A DNA stretch of 33,992 bases, from contig CAZSAT010000080.1 in assembly GCA_964604675.1 (NCBI GenBank), positions 1-33,992 of the forward strand, written 5' to 3'. Shown in pieces: positions 7,539 to 15,243 of this stretch. This stretch comes from CAZSAT01 sp964604675 (GTDB taxonomy: Bacteria; Myxococcota_A; UBA796; CAJQPC01). The notes beneath the pieces are model-generated. The model worked only from the letters and a program-made list of their open reading frames with translations, did no database searches and had not been told where the DNA came from. The number at the start of each line of letters is the position of its first letter. Position 1 is the stretch's first letter. The translations under genes were made by a program, and so were the position numbers.

Positions 7539-8249
7539 CGCACGGCAGCGGTGATCATCATCGGCGACGAGATCCTCAAGGGGAAGTTCGACGACGAGAA
7601 CACCCCCTTCCTCGTGCGCCGCCTGCGGGAGCTGGGGGTGGCGCTCGAGCGGGTCACGATCGTGGCGGACACCGTCGCCCACATTGCCGACGAGGTCCGA
7701 CGGAGCTCGGCGTCCGCCGACCTGGTGCTCACCACGGGCGGCGTGGGCCCCACCCACGACGACCGCACGCTGGAAGCGATCGCGCACGCCTTCCGGGTTC
7801 CGCTCGTGAGTTGCCCCGAGCTGGTCGACATCCTGTCCCGACGGGTCGGCGACCTCAACGCCGCGGCGCGCCGAATGACCGAGCTCCCCGAGGGCTACGA
7901 GCTCTTGTGGGACGAAGGCATCTGGTTTCCCCTCGTGAAGATGCACAACGTGCACGTGTTCCCCGGCGTCCCCGCCTTCCTCAAGCTCAAGTTCGAGGCC
8001 GCGTGCTGGCGCTGGCAGGGGGAGCCCGTGAGCTCCCGCTACCTGCGCACGGACGAGACCGAGGTGCAGATCGCCGAGCGCCTCACCGAGGTGCAGGAAC
8101 GTTTCGGCACCGTCGAGATCGGCTCGTACCCGCGCTTCGAGGATGGCCCACGTCACGTCATCGTGACGCTGGAGGGGCGCGACGAAGACGCTGTGGTGGC
8201 GGCCGAAGCCTACCTGGCCGCGCGCCTACGGCTCATCGAGGAGCGCTAG
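7536..8249 (+). CDS. CinA N-terminal/MoaB-fold molybdopterin-binding-like protein
   Basis: This 237-residue protein is of the COG1058 type (the CinA N-terminal domain, or MoCF-biosynthesis/MogA fold). It opens with AAVIIIGDEILKGKFDDENTPFLVRRLRELG and has LVLTTGGVGPTHDDRTLEAIA, the conserved TTGG-G-T-D nucleotide/molybdopterin-binding loop of the family. VHVFPGVPAFLKLKFE follows, as in CinA. The C-terminal CinA deamidase domain that acts on nicotinamide mononucleotide is absent; stand-alone forms like this have been linked to FAD or ADP-ribose pyrophosphatase activity in relatives, but the substrate here is unknown. No ribosome binding site is visible. The 3' end overlaps the convergent mutY by 24 bases. 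Confidence 0.85.
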   Translation: MRTAAVIIIGDEILKGKFDDENTPFLVRRLRELGVALERVTIVADTVAHIADEVRRSSASADLVLTTGGVGPTHDDRTLEAIAHAFRVPLVSCPELVDILSRRVGDLNAAARRMTELPEGYELLWDEGIWFPLVKMHNVHVFPGVPAFLKLKFEAACWRWQGEPVSSRYLRTDETEVQIAERLTEVQERFGTVEIGSYPRFEDGPRHVIVTLEGRDEDAVVAAEAYLAARLRLIEER

Positions 8250-9260
8250 CGCCAGGGTCTTCTTCGCGAGCGTCGACAGCTCCCGCTGTGCGTGCGGCAG
8301 CAGCCACTCACCGCCACTCGGTGTGCCTTCGGCGTCCAGCCGCCACACGGCCTGGATGAGCCGACGGTGGCTGAAGACGTGGCGCACCTCGCCGAGCCGG
8401 TGCGCACGAACGACGCGCAGGCCCAGGCGTTCCTCGAAGATCCGGGTCAGCGTCTGGCGCTCGCAGCCCGCATCCGTGAGCTCGGCGCCCGGAAGCTCCA
8501 GCAGGCCCGCCAGGAGCCCGGTCGGTGGCCGCTTCACCATCCACACCCGCCCCCCCCTGATCAGCGCGGCACAGACACCGCGAACCAGCGTGGGGCGCTT
8601 CCGTGGGGGGAGCCGCGGCAGCACATCCTGCAGGCCGAGGTCCGAGGCACGGCAACCGGCTCGAAGCGGACAGGCCTCGCACGATGGCTTCCGAGGCGTG
8701 CAGATGCGCGAGCCCAGGTCCATCAAGGCCTGGTTGTGGTCGCCGGCATGTCCCACCGGCAGGTCCGCCGCAGCGAGCGCCCACACGTCCCGCCGGCCGT
8801 GCGGGGTGCGGGGGTCGTGTTCGTACGCGTGCAGGCGGCACGTGACCCGCTCGATGTTGCCGTCGACCGCCGGTTCGTCGCGCCCGAACGCGATGCTCGC
8901 GATCGCGCCGGCCGTGTAGGGGCCCACGCCCGGCAGCTTCCGCAGACCCGCGACGTCGTTGGGCCAAGCTCCCCGCTCGGTGATCTGGATCGCGGCGGCA
9001 TGCAGCCGTCGCGCCCGGCTGTAGTACCCGAGACCACTCCACACCGACAGCACGTCGTCCAGCTCGGCCGCGGCCAGATCGCTCACGGTGGGCCAGCGGT
9101 CCAGGAAGCGCTCGAAGTAGGGCAGCACGGTCTCGACACGCGTCTGCTGCAGCATGATCTCGGAGAGCCAGACCCGGTAGGGGGTCGGCTGTTCGCGCCA
9201 AGGCAGCCGACGACGGTTCGCCGCGTACCAGGTCGCCAAGGTCAGCTGCCGCTCGTTCAT
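8226..9260 (-). CDS. mutY: A/G-specific adenine DNA glycosylase
   Basis: MutY removes adenine mispaired with 8-oxoguanine, preventing G-to-T transversions. From the ATG at 9260 it has 344 residues (E. coli 350). WLSEIMLQQTRV carries the catalytic Glu34, the helix-hairpin-helix is LRKLPGVGPYTAGAIASIAFG, and EPAVDGNIERV supplies the catalytic Asp133. CTPRKPSCEACPLRAGC has the Cx6Cx2Cx5C spacing of the [4Fe-4S] cluster. The C-terminal Nudix-like domain that reads 8-oxoG is present, with LLELPGAEL and VRHVFSHRRL. An in-frame ATG at 9287 would add nine residues but overlaps the divergent start at 9286; I prefer 9260. The 3' end overlaps the CinA-like gene. Confidence 0.95.
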   Translation of the reverse strand: MNERQLTLATWYAANRRRLPWREQPTPYRVWLSEIMLQQTRVETVLPYFERFLDRWPTVSDLAAAELDDVLSVWSGLGYYSRARRLHAAAIQITERGAWPNDVAGLRKLPGVGPYTAGAIASIAFGRDEPAVDGNIERVTCRLHAYEHDPRTPHGRRDVWALAAADLPVGHAGDHNQALMDLGSRICTPRKPSCEACPLRAGCRASDLGLQDVLPRLPPRKRPTLVRGVCAALIRGGRVWMVKRPPTGLLAGLLELPGAELTDAGCERQTLTRIFEERLGLRVVRAHRLGEVRHVFSHRRLIQAVWRLDAEGTPSGGEWLLPHAQRELSTLAKKTLALALLDEP

Positions 9261-9285
9261 CCCCGCATCGGTTAGCGCGACGATC

Positions 9286-10650
9286 ATGACCCCGCAGCTC
9301 TATGGACCCCCACCCCACCCCTTGCAGGTGCACGTGGACCTGGAGTTCCTGAACCATCCGGGGCTCTACGTGGCGTGCTGCGGCGCCGGCATCGCCATCT
9401 CGTTGTTGGCCCTCGTCCGGCGCTGGCCCCCTGCGCTACGCGCCTGGTTCTTCGTGGTCGGCCAGGTGATCCTGCTCACCTCGCCGCTCGCGGGCGTGCT
9501 GACCGAGCACGTGTACGGCGCGTACCCGACCATCGACAAGGCCGGCTCCCTGCTCTTCTACCTCGACGGTGTGCATCGGACCGTGACCTTCCACCCCCTC
9601 GAGGCACTGAACGACCCGGCTGCGCGCCTCATCGGCGTGCACGTGGGCCACCTGTGGGTGACAGCAGCCTTCGACCTCGTGCTCGAACCCTTCGCGGCGT
9701 TCAACGCCCAGGCGCTGCTCTACCCCGCGCTGGGCTGGTGGTGCGCTGCGCTCCTGTTGCGGGAGTTCTCCGACTCCTGGCGGGTGGCCGTGGTCCTGGC
9801 GTGGCCCTTCGGCATGGGCCTCCACGTGTTCCGCGATCTGAACTGGTACACCATCGAGAAGAGCAGCGTGTTCGCCCTGGCGCTCTTCGGCTGGGTGCTG
9901 GTCAAGAGCTGGCGCGAGGGCGGGCGCTGGGCCTGGCTCGCGGGAGTCGTCTACGTAGGCGCGGCCTTCTTGAACTGGTACTGGGCGCTGGTCGGTGCGG
10001 CGGCAGGTGCGCTGCTGCTGGCCGTGACGCGTCAACGTGACGTCGCACGGGCCTGCGCGTGGTGTGCCGCCCTGGCCATGCCCCTGGTCGCCTACCAATA
10101 CGCCCTGATCAGCGGTCCCGGCACGCTCGGCGATCCCGACACCTTCCTCACCGAGCGCTCGAGCCAGGACGTGTTCTCACTCGCTCCTCTGGCGTGGAAC
10201 CGGCTCGAGGTCCACCGAGCCGTCAACATGGTGGTCTCGGGCCTCGCCTTCTTCGCGGTGCTTCGTGGCTTCCGTCAGCGCTTCGTGCAGGGCTTGCTCG
10301 TCATGGGCGGCGTGCTGTTCCTGATGAGCCTCGGTCCGTACCTGGCGCCCGAGGTCCAGAACCCGCTCTACATGCTCATCCGGTGGTTGCTTCCCGGGTT
10401 CTGGCGCGTGGCCAAGCCCGAGGTCTTCTTCGAGGGCACGTACCTCTGCCTGCTGGTGCTGGCCGCGTGGCAGGTCCGCGGTCGCCGCATCGCGGCCGCC
10501 TGGTTCTACCCGTTGTGGGTGCCGGCCTGGCTCTTCCTGGTGCGCACGCACCCCGCGTTTCCGGAGTTCAGCGAGCCCGTGGAGATGAAGCTGGCCGACG
10601 ACTGGGCCCTACGGCGAGGCCTCGCGCCGGAGATGTCCGCGCCCCCCTGA
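9286..10650 (+). CDS. Polytopic inner-membrane protein of unknown function
   Basis: This 454-residue protein has roughly ten hydrophobic segments, for example LYVACCGAGIAISLLALV, AWFFVVGQVILLTSPLAGVL, VVYVGAAFLNWYWALVGAAAGALLLAV, MVVSGLAFFAVL and LYMLIRWLLPGFWRVAKPEVFFEGTYLCLLVLAAW. Charged loops such as DLNWYTIEKSS and SSQDVFSLAPLAWNR lie between them. The pattern recalls GT-C-type integral membrane glycosyltransferases or their relatives, but I see no unequivocal DxD or EE loop motif and do not assign a reaction. The ATG at 9286 is 25 bases from the mutY start, with no ribosome binding site. A NorQ-like gene follows after 45 bases. Confidence 0.75.
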   Translation: MTPQLYGPPPHPLQVHVDLEFLNHPGLYVACCGAGIAISLLALVRRWPPALRAWFFVVGQVILLTSPLAGVLTEHVYGAYPTIDKAGSLLFYLDGVHRTVTFHPLEALNDPAARLIGVHVGHLWVTAAFDLVLEPFAAFNAQALLYPALGWWCAALLLREFSDSWRVAVVLAWPFGMGLHVFRDLNWYTIEKSSVFALALFGWVLVKSWREGGRWAWLAGVVYVGAAFLNWYWALVGAAAGALLLAVTRQRDVARACAWCAALAMPLVAYQYALISGPGTLGDPDTFLTERSSQDVFSLAPLAWNRLEVHRAVNMVVSGLAFFAVLRGFRQRFVQGLLVMGGVLFLMSLGPYLAPEVQNPLYMLIRWLLPGFWRVAKPEVFFEGTYLCLLVLAAWQVRGRRIAAAWFYPLWVPAWLFLVRTHPAFPEFSEPVEMKLADDWALRRGLAPEMSAPP

Positions 10651-10657
10651 GTGGGGG
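10643..10657. terminator. Short GC hairpin at the end of the membrane-protein gene
   Basis: CCCCC and GGGGG form a perfect 5-base stem around TGAGT, which includes the stop codon. There is no T-run, so it would be at best a weak terminator for the upstream gene. Confidence 0.25.
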
Positions 10658-10660
10658 TGA

Positions 10661-10666
10661 TAGGGT
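10661..10666 (+). promoter_or_regulatory. Candidate -10 element of the first NorQ/NorD pair
   Basis: TAGGGT lies just after the upstream stop and 30 bases before the TTG start chosen for the ATPase. I see no convincing -35. Related TAG-type hexamers occur ahead of several genes in this window. Confidence 0.25.
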
Positions 10667-10695
10667 GCCGGCCGCCTTCCCTTGAGAGGTCCGCG

Positions 10696-11466
10696 TTGGT
10701 CTACTACCGAGCTACCGGCAACGAGGAGACGGTGTTCTCCACCGCCGCCGCCCACAAGCTGCCCATCCTGCTGAAGGGGCCGACCGGTTGCGGGAAGACC
10801 CGCTTCGTGCGGCACATGGCCGAGAAGCTGGGGCGCGAGCTGGTCACGGTGGCCTGCCAGGAAGACCTCGCCGCCGCCGACCTCACGGGGCGCTTCATCC
10901 TGGAGGGCGGCGCCACGGTCTGGCGCGACGGGCCACTCACCAGCGCCGTGCGCAAGGGCGCGATCTGCTACCTCGACGAGGTGGTCGAGGCGCGCAGCGA
11001 CGTGCTGACCGTGCTCCACCCGCTCACCGACGATCGCCGCGTGCTGCCCTTGGAGCGCACAGGCGAGGAGATCGAAGCCCCCGACGACTTCCTGGTCGTG
11101 ATCTCGTACAACCCCGGCTACCAGTCGGTCACCAAGGAGCTCAAGGAGTCGACGCGTCAGCGCTTCGTGAGCATCCCCTTCGACTACCCGGACGAGGAGG
11201 TCGAAGCCGAGATCGTCGCCCAGGAGTCCGGTTGCGACGCGCCGACCGCCGAGAAGCTCGTGCAGCTCGGCCGCGGCAGCCGCAACCTGCGTGCCCATGG
11301 GCTCGCGGAGGGCGCCAGCACGCGGATGCTCATCTACGCCGGCAAGCTCGTCGTGGCGGGTCTTCCCATGAAGGATGCCTGCCAGGCCACCCTCGTGGGC
11401 TCGTTGACCGACGACCCGGAGATGACCCGCGCGCTCGGCGAGCTGATCCGCTCGGTGCTCGGGTAG
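10696..11466 (+). CDS. NorQ/CbbQ-type MoxR AAA+ ATPase (copy 1)
   Basis: This 256-residue ATPase of the CbbQ/NirQ/NorQ group of MoxR AAA+ proteins has Walker A KGPTGCGKTRF, Walker B AICYLDEVVEA, the subfamily block HPLTDDRR, sensor 1 ISYNPGYQS and the arginine-finger region STRQRF. Such ATPases work with a VWA partner to activate or load metal into an enzyme (Rubisco for CbbQO, nitric oxide reductase for NorQD). I chose TTG at 10696 because GAGAGG lies six bases before it and the product then begins at the usual YYRATGNEE; an in-frame GTG at 10651 has no ribosome binding site. The VWA gene follows after 11 bases. No target metalloenzyme is recognisable nearby. Copy 2 is at 17726-18538. Confidence 0.88.
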   Translation: MVYYRATGNEETVFSTAAAHKLPILLKGPTGCGKTRFVRHMAEKLGRELVTVACQEDLAAADLTGRFILEGGATVWRDGPLTSAVRKGAICYLDEVVEARSDVLTVLHPLTDDRRVLPLERTGEEIEAPDDFLVVISYNPGYQSVTKELKESTRQRFVSIPFDYPDEEVEAEIVAQESGCDAPTAEKLVQLGRGSRNLRAHGLAEGASTRMLIYAGKLVVAGLPMKDACQATLVGSLTDDPEMTRALGELIRSVLG

Positions 11467-11477
11467 CCTGACCCTTC

Positions 11478-13550
11478 ATGGCAGCCCCCACCTGGCCACC
11501 TACGCCCGAGGAGGCGTTCGAGCTCACGATGGACGAGTACGGGGTCTCCAAGGGGGATCTCGGCCTGGAGGGGCTCGACGACGAGGAAGCGGAACAGGCC
11601 CTGCTCGCGCACTTCCTCCACGGCAACCCGCGGAAGCTCCTGGGCGACGGCGAAGAAGCCGGCACCACGCTGCCGCAGGTGCATCGACGCCTCGCCGCGT
11701 GGCTGCGCATGATCACCGGGCGGGACTTCGCGCTCGCGTCGAGCGACCCACCGTCGACCGATGGCGAGAACCTCTTCCTGCCCAAGGCCGTTCCCGCGCC
11801 CGAAGACCCGTGGGCCGACGAGGTGCTCTACCGGTCGATGGGCATGGTGCAGCTCGGCCTGGCGGAGCTGGGCTTCCTGGAGGGACGCGCCCGCCTCGGC
11901 GAGATCTACAAGGACTGGGTGTTCCGCAGCGTGTACCACCTGCTCAGCGTGCGGTACGTGATGCGTCACTACTGCGAGGCCTTCCCGGGCATCGCGGCCG
12001 ACTTCGCGGCCGTGCGGGCCATGGAGAAGGCGGGCCGCATGCGGGTGAACGTCACCGAGGTACCCCGCGATGGCCTCCCCAAGGCCTTCCTGCCGCTCTA
12101 CGACAGCCTGACCATCAACCTCAACTGGCCCGACCCCGGTCCAGAGGGGGAACCCGCCCGCCGGGCGGCCGCCGCGGTGGACGCCGCGCCCTCGCCGGAG
12201 GCCGCCCGCCTTGCCATCGCTGGACAAGGACGCCAGGTGCGCGAGCACCTGAAGCGCCTCAAGCTCGGACCGCCTCCCCTGCCCTACTTCGTAGGCATCT
12301 TGCGCCCCGAGTGGATCCTGGCCGATCTGGCCCGCGACGTCGCCGCCGAGACCGCATGGATGAAGGGAAACGCGCCGCTCCAGCAGCTCCTGGCGGCCAA
12401 GGCACGCAACGCCGGAGCGATTCCGCTGGGGGGCCCACCTGAAGCCGGACCCAAGAAGGGCCTGCGTGGACGGCTGAAGGCGCGGTTGAAGAAGGCGATG
12501 GCCTCTCCGGGCGAGCAGATGGATCACGATCTGGCGTCGATGCCGGCTTACGGAGCCTTGCGCGACGACGCCCAGCAGAAGCACAAGGAGGTTCGCTACG
12601 GCGCAGCCAAGTGGTCGACGGACGTGAGCGCCGACGAGCTGGTCAACGATCTGAAGGACAAGCCCGGCGACGACGGTGGACGGGAATACGACGAGTGGGA
12701 CCACGCGGGCGCGCTGTACAAGATCTCGGAGACCAAGGTCTACGCGCCCGAGGCGCAGACCGGGTCGCTGGCCGCCTACGACCGGATCGTCGGGGCGAAC
12801 CAGAAGGAGATCAAGCAGATCCGACGCCAGTTCGAGGTGCTCAGGGTCGAGGAGCGCTGGGTGGGCGGCCTGCCCGACGGCCCCGAGATCGACATGAACC
12901 GAGCTCTGATCGCGCTGACCGACATCGCCGCGGGCCAGCAGCCACGGGAGGACTTCTACAAGCGCTTCGTCCGGCAGCGGAAAGACCTGGCCGTGATGAC
13001 GCTCGTCGACCAGTCCGGCAGCACCCAGGGTCAGGTCCTCGCCGCGGAGCAGGAGGCGGTGATCCTCTTCGCAGAAGGCTTGCGCACCCTGCAGGTTCCG
13101 CACGCCTTCTACGGCTTCAACTCGAACCATCCTCGAGAGGTCTACACCTACCGGATCAAGGGCTTCTCCGATCCATACGACGACACCGTCAAGAAGCGGC
13201 TCGGGAACCTCCGCGCCCAGGGCGGCACCCACCTCGGCGCCATCGTGCGCCAGGCGTGCTTCCTGCTCGGTCAGCAGCCCCAGGGACGTCGCGTCCTGAT
13301 CCTGTTGTCCGACGGCAAGCCCGAGGCACGAGGCGACTACCGCGGTCGCTACGGCATCAAGGACACGGCGATGGCGGTCCAGGAGGCCGCCCGGCAGGGC
13401 ATCCACGTGCACTGCATCAGCCTCGACCCCAAGCCCGACGCCGAGGACTACCTCCGTGAGATCTTCGGCCCCGGCCGCTTCCTGATGCTGCCGGACGCGA
13501 ACCACCTGCCCGTGCGCCTGCCCGAGGTGTTCCGCGGGCTGGTGCGCTAG
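11478..13550 (+). CDS. NorD/CbbO-like VWA-domain protein (copy 1)
   Basis: This 690-residue protein is the partner of the ATPase 11 bases upstream. The C-terminal third (from about residue 505) is a von Willebrand A domain: LVDQSGSTQ gives the DxSxS metal-adhesion (MIDAS) motif at about residue 511, QGGTHLGA supplies the MIDAS Thr, and LLSDGKPEARGDYRGRYGIKDTAMAVQEA is the strand-loop typical of NorD/CbbO. The N-terminal two-thirds is helical and charged, with a Lys-rich patch (KKGLRGRLKARLKK), and I recognise no domain in it. There is no signal peptide or TM segment, so it is cytosolic. Its TAG stop shares the palindromic CTAG with the stop of the convergent DUF1207-like gene. Confidence 0.8.
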   Translation: MAAPTWPPTPEEAFELTMDEYGVSKGDLGLEGLDDEEAEQALLAHFLHGNPRKLLGDGEEAGTTLPQVHRRLAAWLRMITGRDFALASSDPPSTDGENLFLPKAVPAPEDPWADEVLYRSMGMVQLGLAELGFLEGRARLGEIYKDWVFRSVYHLLSVRYVMRHYCEAFPGIAADFAAVRAMEKAGRMRVNVTEVPRDGLPKAFLPLYDSLTINLNWPDPGPEGEPARRAAAAVDAAPSPEAARLAIAGQGRQVREHLKRLKLGPPPLPYFVGILRPEWILADLARDVAAETAWMKGNAPLQQLLAAKARNAGAIPLGGPPEAGPKKGLRGRLKARLKKAMASPGEQMDHDLASMPAYGALRDDAQQKHKEVRYGAAKWSTDVSADELVNDLKDKPGDDGGREYDEWDHAGALYKISETKVYAPEAQTGSLAAYDRIVGANQKEIKQIRRQFEVLRVEERWVGGLPDGPEIDMNRALIALTDIAAGQQPREDFYKRFVRQRKDLAVMTLVDQSGSTQGQVLAAEQEAVILFAEGLRTLQVPHAFYGFNSNHPREVYTYRIKGFSDPYDDTVKKRLGNLRAQGGTHLGAIVRQACFLLGQQPQGRRVLILLSDGKPEARGDYRGRYGIKDTAMAVQEAARQGIHVHCISLDPKPDAEDYLREIFGPGRFLMLPDANHLPVRLPEVFRGLVR

Positions 13551-14353
13551 CGAGCCACAGCGCCGGTACCGTCCAGGCCCAGGACCAGGCCCAGGTAGCG
13601 TTCCTCCCGACCCTCGTAGCGGCCGGTGTCGTCCGGTCCGAAGTAGCCGATGAACCCGAGCCGGACGCGCTGCTGGTGCACCCACCACCCACCGATCTGG
13701 AAGGCCACGCCGGGTCGCCAGTCGCTGCCCTGGTGCAGCTTCAGGTCCACCGCCGCGTAGGGTGAGAGCGCCCTGTCCAGCGCCGCCTCTCCGCCCACCT
13801 GCGCCCCCCACAGCGGGTAGGTCTCCACGTCGTGGTACACGAGCTCGCCGCCGCCGTAGACCCGACAGGCCTGCCACTTCGGTCCCGCGAGCAAGGTGAG
13901 CGTCTCCCGGCTCCAGCGGTCGACGGTGGGTTCGGGCCCTTCGGTGATCCGCGAACCATCGGCCGTGTGCGCGCTGGCGTGGGCCCAGAGCAGACGAGCG
14001 CGCAGCCACCGCCACGACAGGTCGATCGGCAAGCCAAAGCGTCCGTCGAAGGTGCGCAGGGCGAAGGACAGCTCCCCGCCCTGGCGGAAGCCCATGTAGG
14101 CGCCGCCAACGAGCCCCGTCTGGAACGTGAAGTCGCCCTCGCGCACCTCCACCGCGCGGAGCTCGCCGCCGATGGTGGCGTCGATCATCTCCCCGAACAC
14201 GGCGTCGACGTCGTCGGAGAGCTCGCCGCGCATCACCACCTGGGACAGGGGCGCTCGCGTGTCGGCGACCGGATGGGGCCAGATGCCCTGCCCCGGGAGC
14301 GGGTCGGCCTCCCAGGCGAGCGCGGGCGCCGCCAGGACGAGGCTCGTCAGCAC
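13547..14353 (-). CDS. Secreted DUF1207-like protein
   Basis: This 268-residue protein starts at the GTG at 14353 with a short signal peptide (LTSLVLAAPALAW). The mature part has beta-barrel-like alternation, with ELSFALRTFDGRFGLPIDLSWRWLRARLLWAHASAHTADG and, at the end, RLGFIGYFGPDDTGRYEGREERYLGLVLGLD. The HAS-H-D motif and the closing ylGl block resemble DUF1207 proteins, which are uncharacterised envelope proteins; the match is from memory. It lies between the two NorQ/NorD pairs, convergent with the first and overlapping its stop by four bases. A function is not known. Confidence 0.55.
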   Translation of the reverse strand: MLTSLVLAAPALAWEADPLPGQGIWPHPVADTRAPLSQVVMRGELSDDVDAVFGEMIDATIGGELRAVEVREGDFTFQTGLVGGAYMGFRQGGELSFALRTFDGRFGLPIDLSWRWLRARLLWAHASAHTADGSRITEGPEPTVDRWSRETLTLLAGPKWQACRVYGGGELVYHDVETYPLWGAQVGGEAALDRALSPYAAVDLKLHQGSDWRPGVAFQIGGWWVHQQRVRLGFIGYFGPDDTGRYEGREERYLGLVLGLDGTGAVAR

Positions 14354-14382
14354 GCGGCTTGCGACCGGGTCGGGGCCGCTGC

Positions 14383-14398
14383 TACGGTGTCGTCCATG
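14383..14398 (+). promoter_or_regulatory. Candidate leaderless promoter of the 35-residue membrane peptide
   Basis: TACGGT (14383-14388) is followed by seven bases and then the ATG at 14396. TTGCGA (14359-14364) sits 18 bases before it as a -35-like element. No ribosome binding site lies between the -10 and the ATG. Confidence 0.35.
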
Positions 14399-14503
14399 GT
14401 CGGAGTCATCGCGCTAGGCGTCGCAACAGGCATGCTGCTCATCCTCGTGGGCACGCGGCAGCCGCGGCGCGCCAAGGTCAAGAGCCGCCGTCGTCGGAGG
14501 TAG
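14396..14503 (+). CDS. Small membrane peptide with Arg-rich tail
   Basis: This open frame encodes 35 residues: one hydrophobic helix (VIALGVATGMLLILVG, residues 4-19) followed by a strongly basic tail ending in five Arg. By the positive-inside rule the tail would be cytoplasmic. It is divergent from the DUF1207-like gene, has a promoter-like element directly upstream, and its last 26 bases overlap the end of the convergent YceI-like gene. I recognise no family. It could be a chance frame, but the helix-plus-basic-tail design and the promoter favour a real small protein. Confidence 0.45.
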   Translation: MVGVIALGVATGMLLILVGTRQPRRAKVKSRRRRR

Positions 14504-15185
14504 GCGCCGCGGGCGCCTCGCCCTCACCACCCGCACCTTCTTCGGTCGTGTCATCGCTCGGTGCCGGCACGCTGCCGAGCGCCAGATCCAGGCTCACCTT
14601 CGCGGTGTCGTCCACGCTCGCGTGGCCGCAGAGCGTGAGCAGTGCCTGGAGCCGCTCCTCCAGCCCGTAGCTGGCCATGCCCACGTCGAAGCCCTCGGTC
14701 GTGACGAGCCGGAAGCCCTCCCCCGCCGGTGTGAGCGTGGCCGCAACCACGACCTCCTGCTCGGTGCCGTGGAGACCCAGGCGGCCCGTCACGGTGACCG
14801 GGCTGCCTTCGGCCGATGGGCCACCTTCCGGCACGCCCTCCAACCGCGCGACGGCGAAGGTCGCGGTGCCGTGGGCCGCGAGATCGAAGAAGGTCTCCTT
14901 GATGCGGTCGTCACGAAGCGCCAGCGCGCTGTCCCAGGTGCTGAGGTCCACCGCGACCTGTCCATCCACGCCGGACCAGTCACCGGTGACGGTCACCTGG
15001 CCGCTCACCCCGTCCAGCGTGCCCCTGACGGGAGCATCGCCGTTCTTGATGGTGACGACGCCCACCGAGCCGCTGACCGGCCAGTCGCTCGCGATGGCCT
15101 TGGCCGCGGGTGGCGGCGGGGGCGGTCCGGGGGTCTCGATGACGTCGGGCTGCTTGCTGCAGGCCAGGAGGAGCGAAAGGAACAT
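14478..15185 (-). CDS. YceI-like lipoprotein
   Basis: This 235-residue protein begins MFLSLLLACSKQP, a lipoprotein signal with lipobox LLAC (Cys9), followed by a Pro-rich linker. Residues about 35-200 follow the YceI/lipocalin-like pattern: VVTIKNGDAPVRGTLDGVSGQVTV, VAVDLSTWDSALALRDDRIKETFFD (YceI proteins have a conserved R(D)xHL..FFD at this point), then TVTGRLGLHGTEQEVVVAATL. YceI-fold proteins bind isoprenoid-type lipids in the periplasm, so a lipid-carrying role is plausible but unproven. A Glu/Gly/Pro-rich tail ends the protein. A 6-base-pair hairpin lies in its leader. Confidence 0.75.
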   Translation of the reverse strand: MFLSLLLACSKQPDVIETPGPPPPPPAAKAIASDWPVSGSVGVVTIKNGDAPVRGTLDGVSGQVTVTGDWSGVDGQVAVDLSTWDSALALRDDRIKETFFDLAAHGTATFAVARLEGVPEGGPSAEGSPVTVTGRLGLHGTEQEVVVAATLTPAGEGFRLVTTEGFDVGMASYGLEERLQALLTLCGHASVDDTAKVSLDLALGSVPAPSDDTTEEGAGGEGEAPAAPTSDDGGS

Positions 15186-15192
15186 GGCGGAG

Positions 15193-15211
15193 CCTCGGTG
15201 GTAGGCCGAGG
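15193..15211 (-). repeat. Inverted repeat in the leader of the YceI-like gene
   Basis: CCTCGG (15193-15198) and CCGAGG (15206-15211) are perfect inverted arms with a 7-base loop, lying 8-26 bases before the ATG of the lipoprotein gene. A TAG-type hexamer (TAGGAC) lies just upstream on the minus strand. It may be an mRNA structure or an operator. Confidence 0.35.
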
Positions 15212-15243
15212 TCCTAGCCGGAAGCTCCCGCTGGTGCCAACGC

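Noticed and set aside
10696..13550. Reading the NorQ/NorD pair as a denitrification locus
   Set aside because: No norB, norC, nirS or other denitrification gene is in the window, and MoxR-VWA pairs serve many enzymes.
11334..14015. Open minus-strand frame of 893 codons opposite the first VWA gene
   Set aside because: Its codons mirror a well-supported VWA gene with MIDAS and NorD motifs; no domains or signal in the antisense product. High GC gives long antisense frames.
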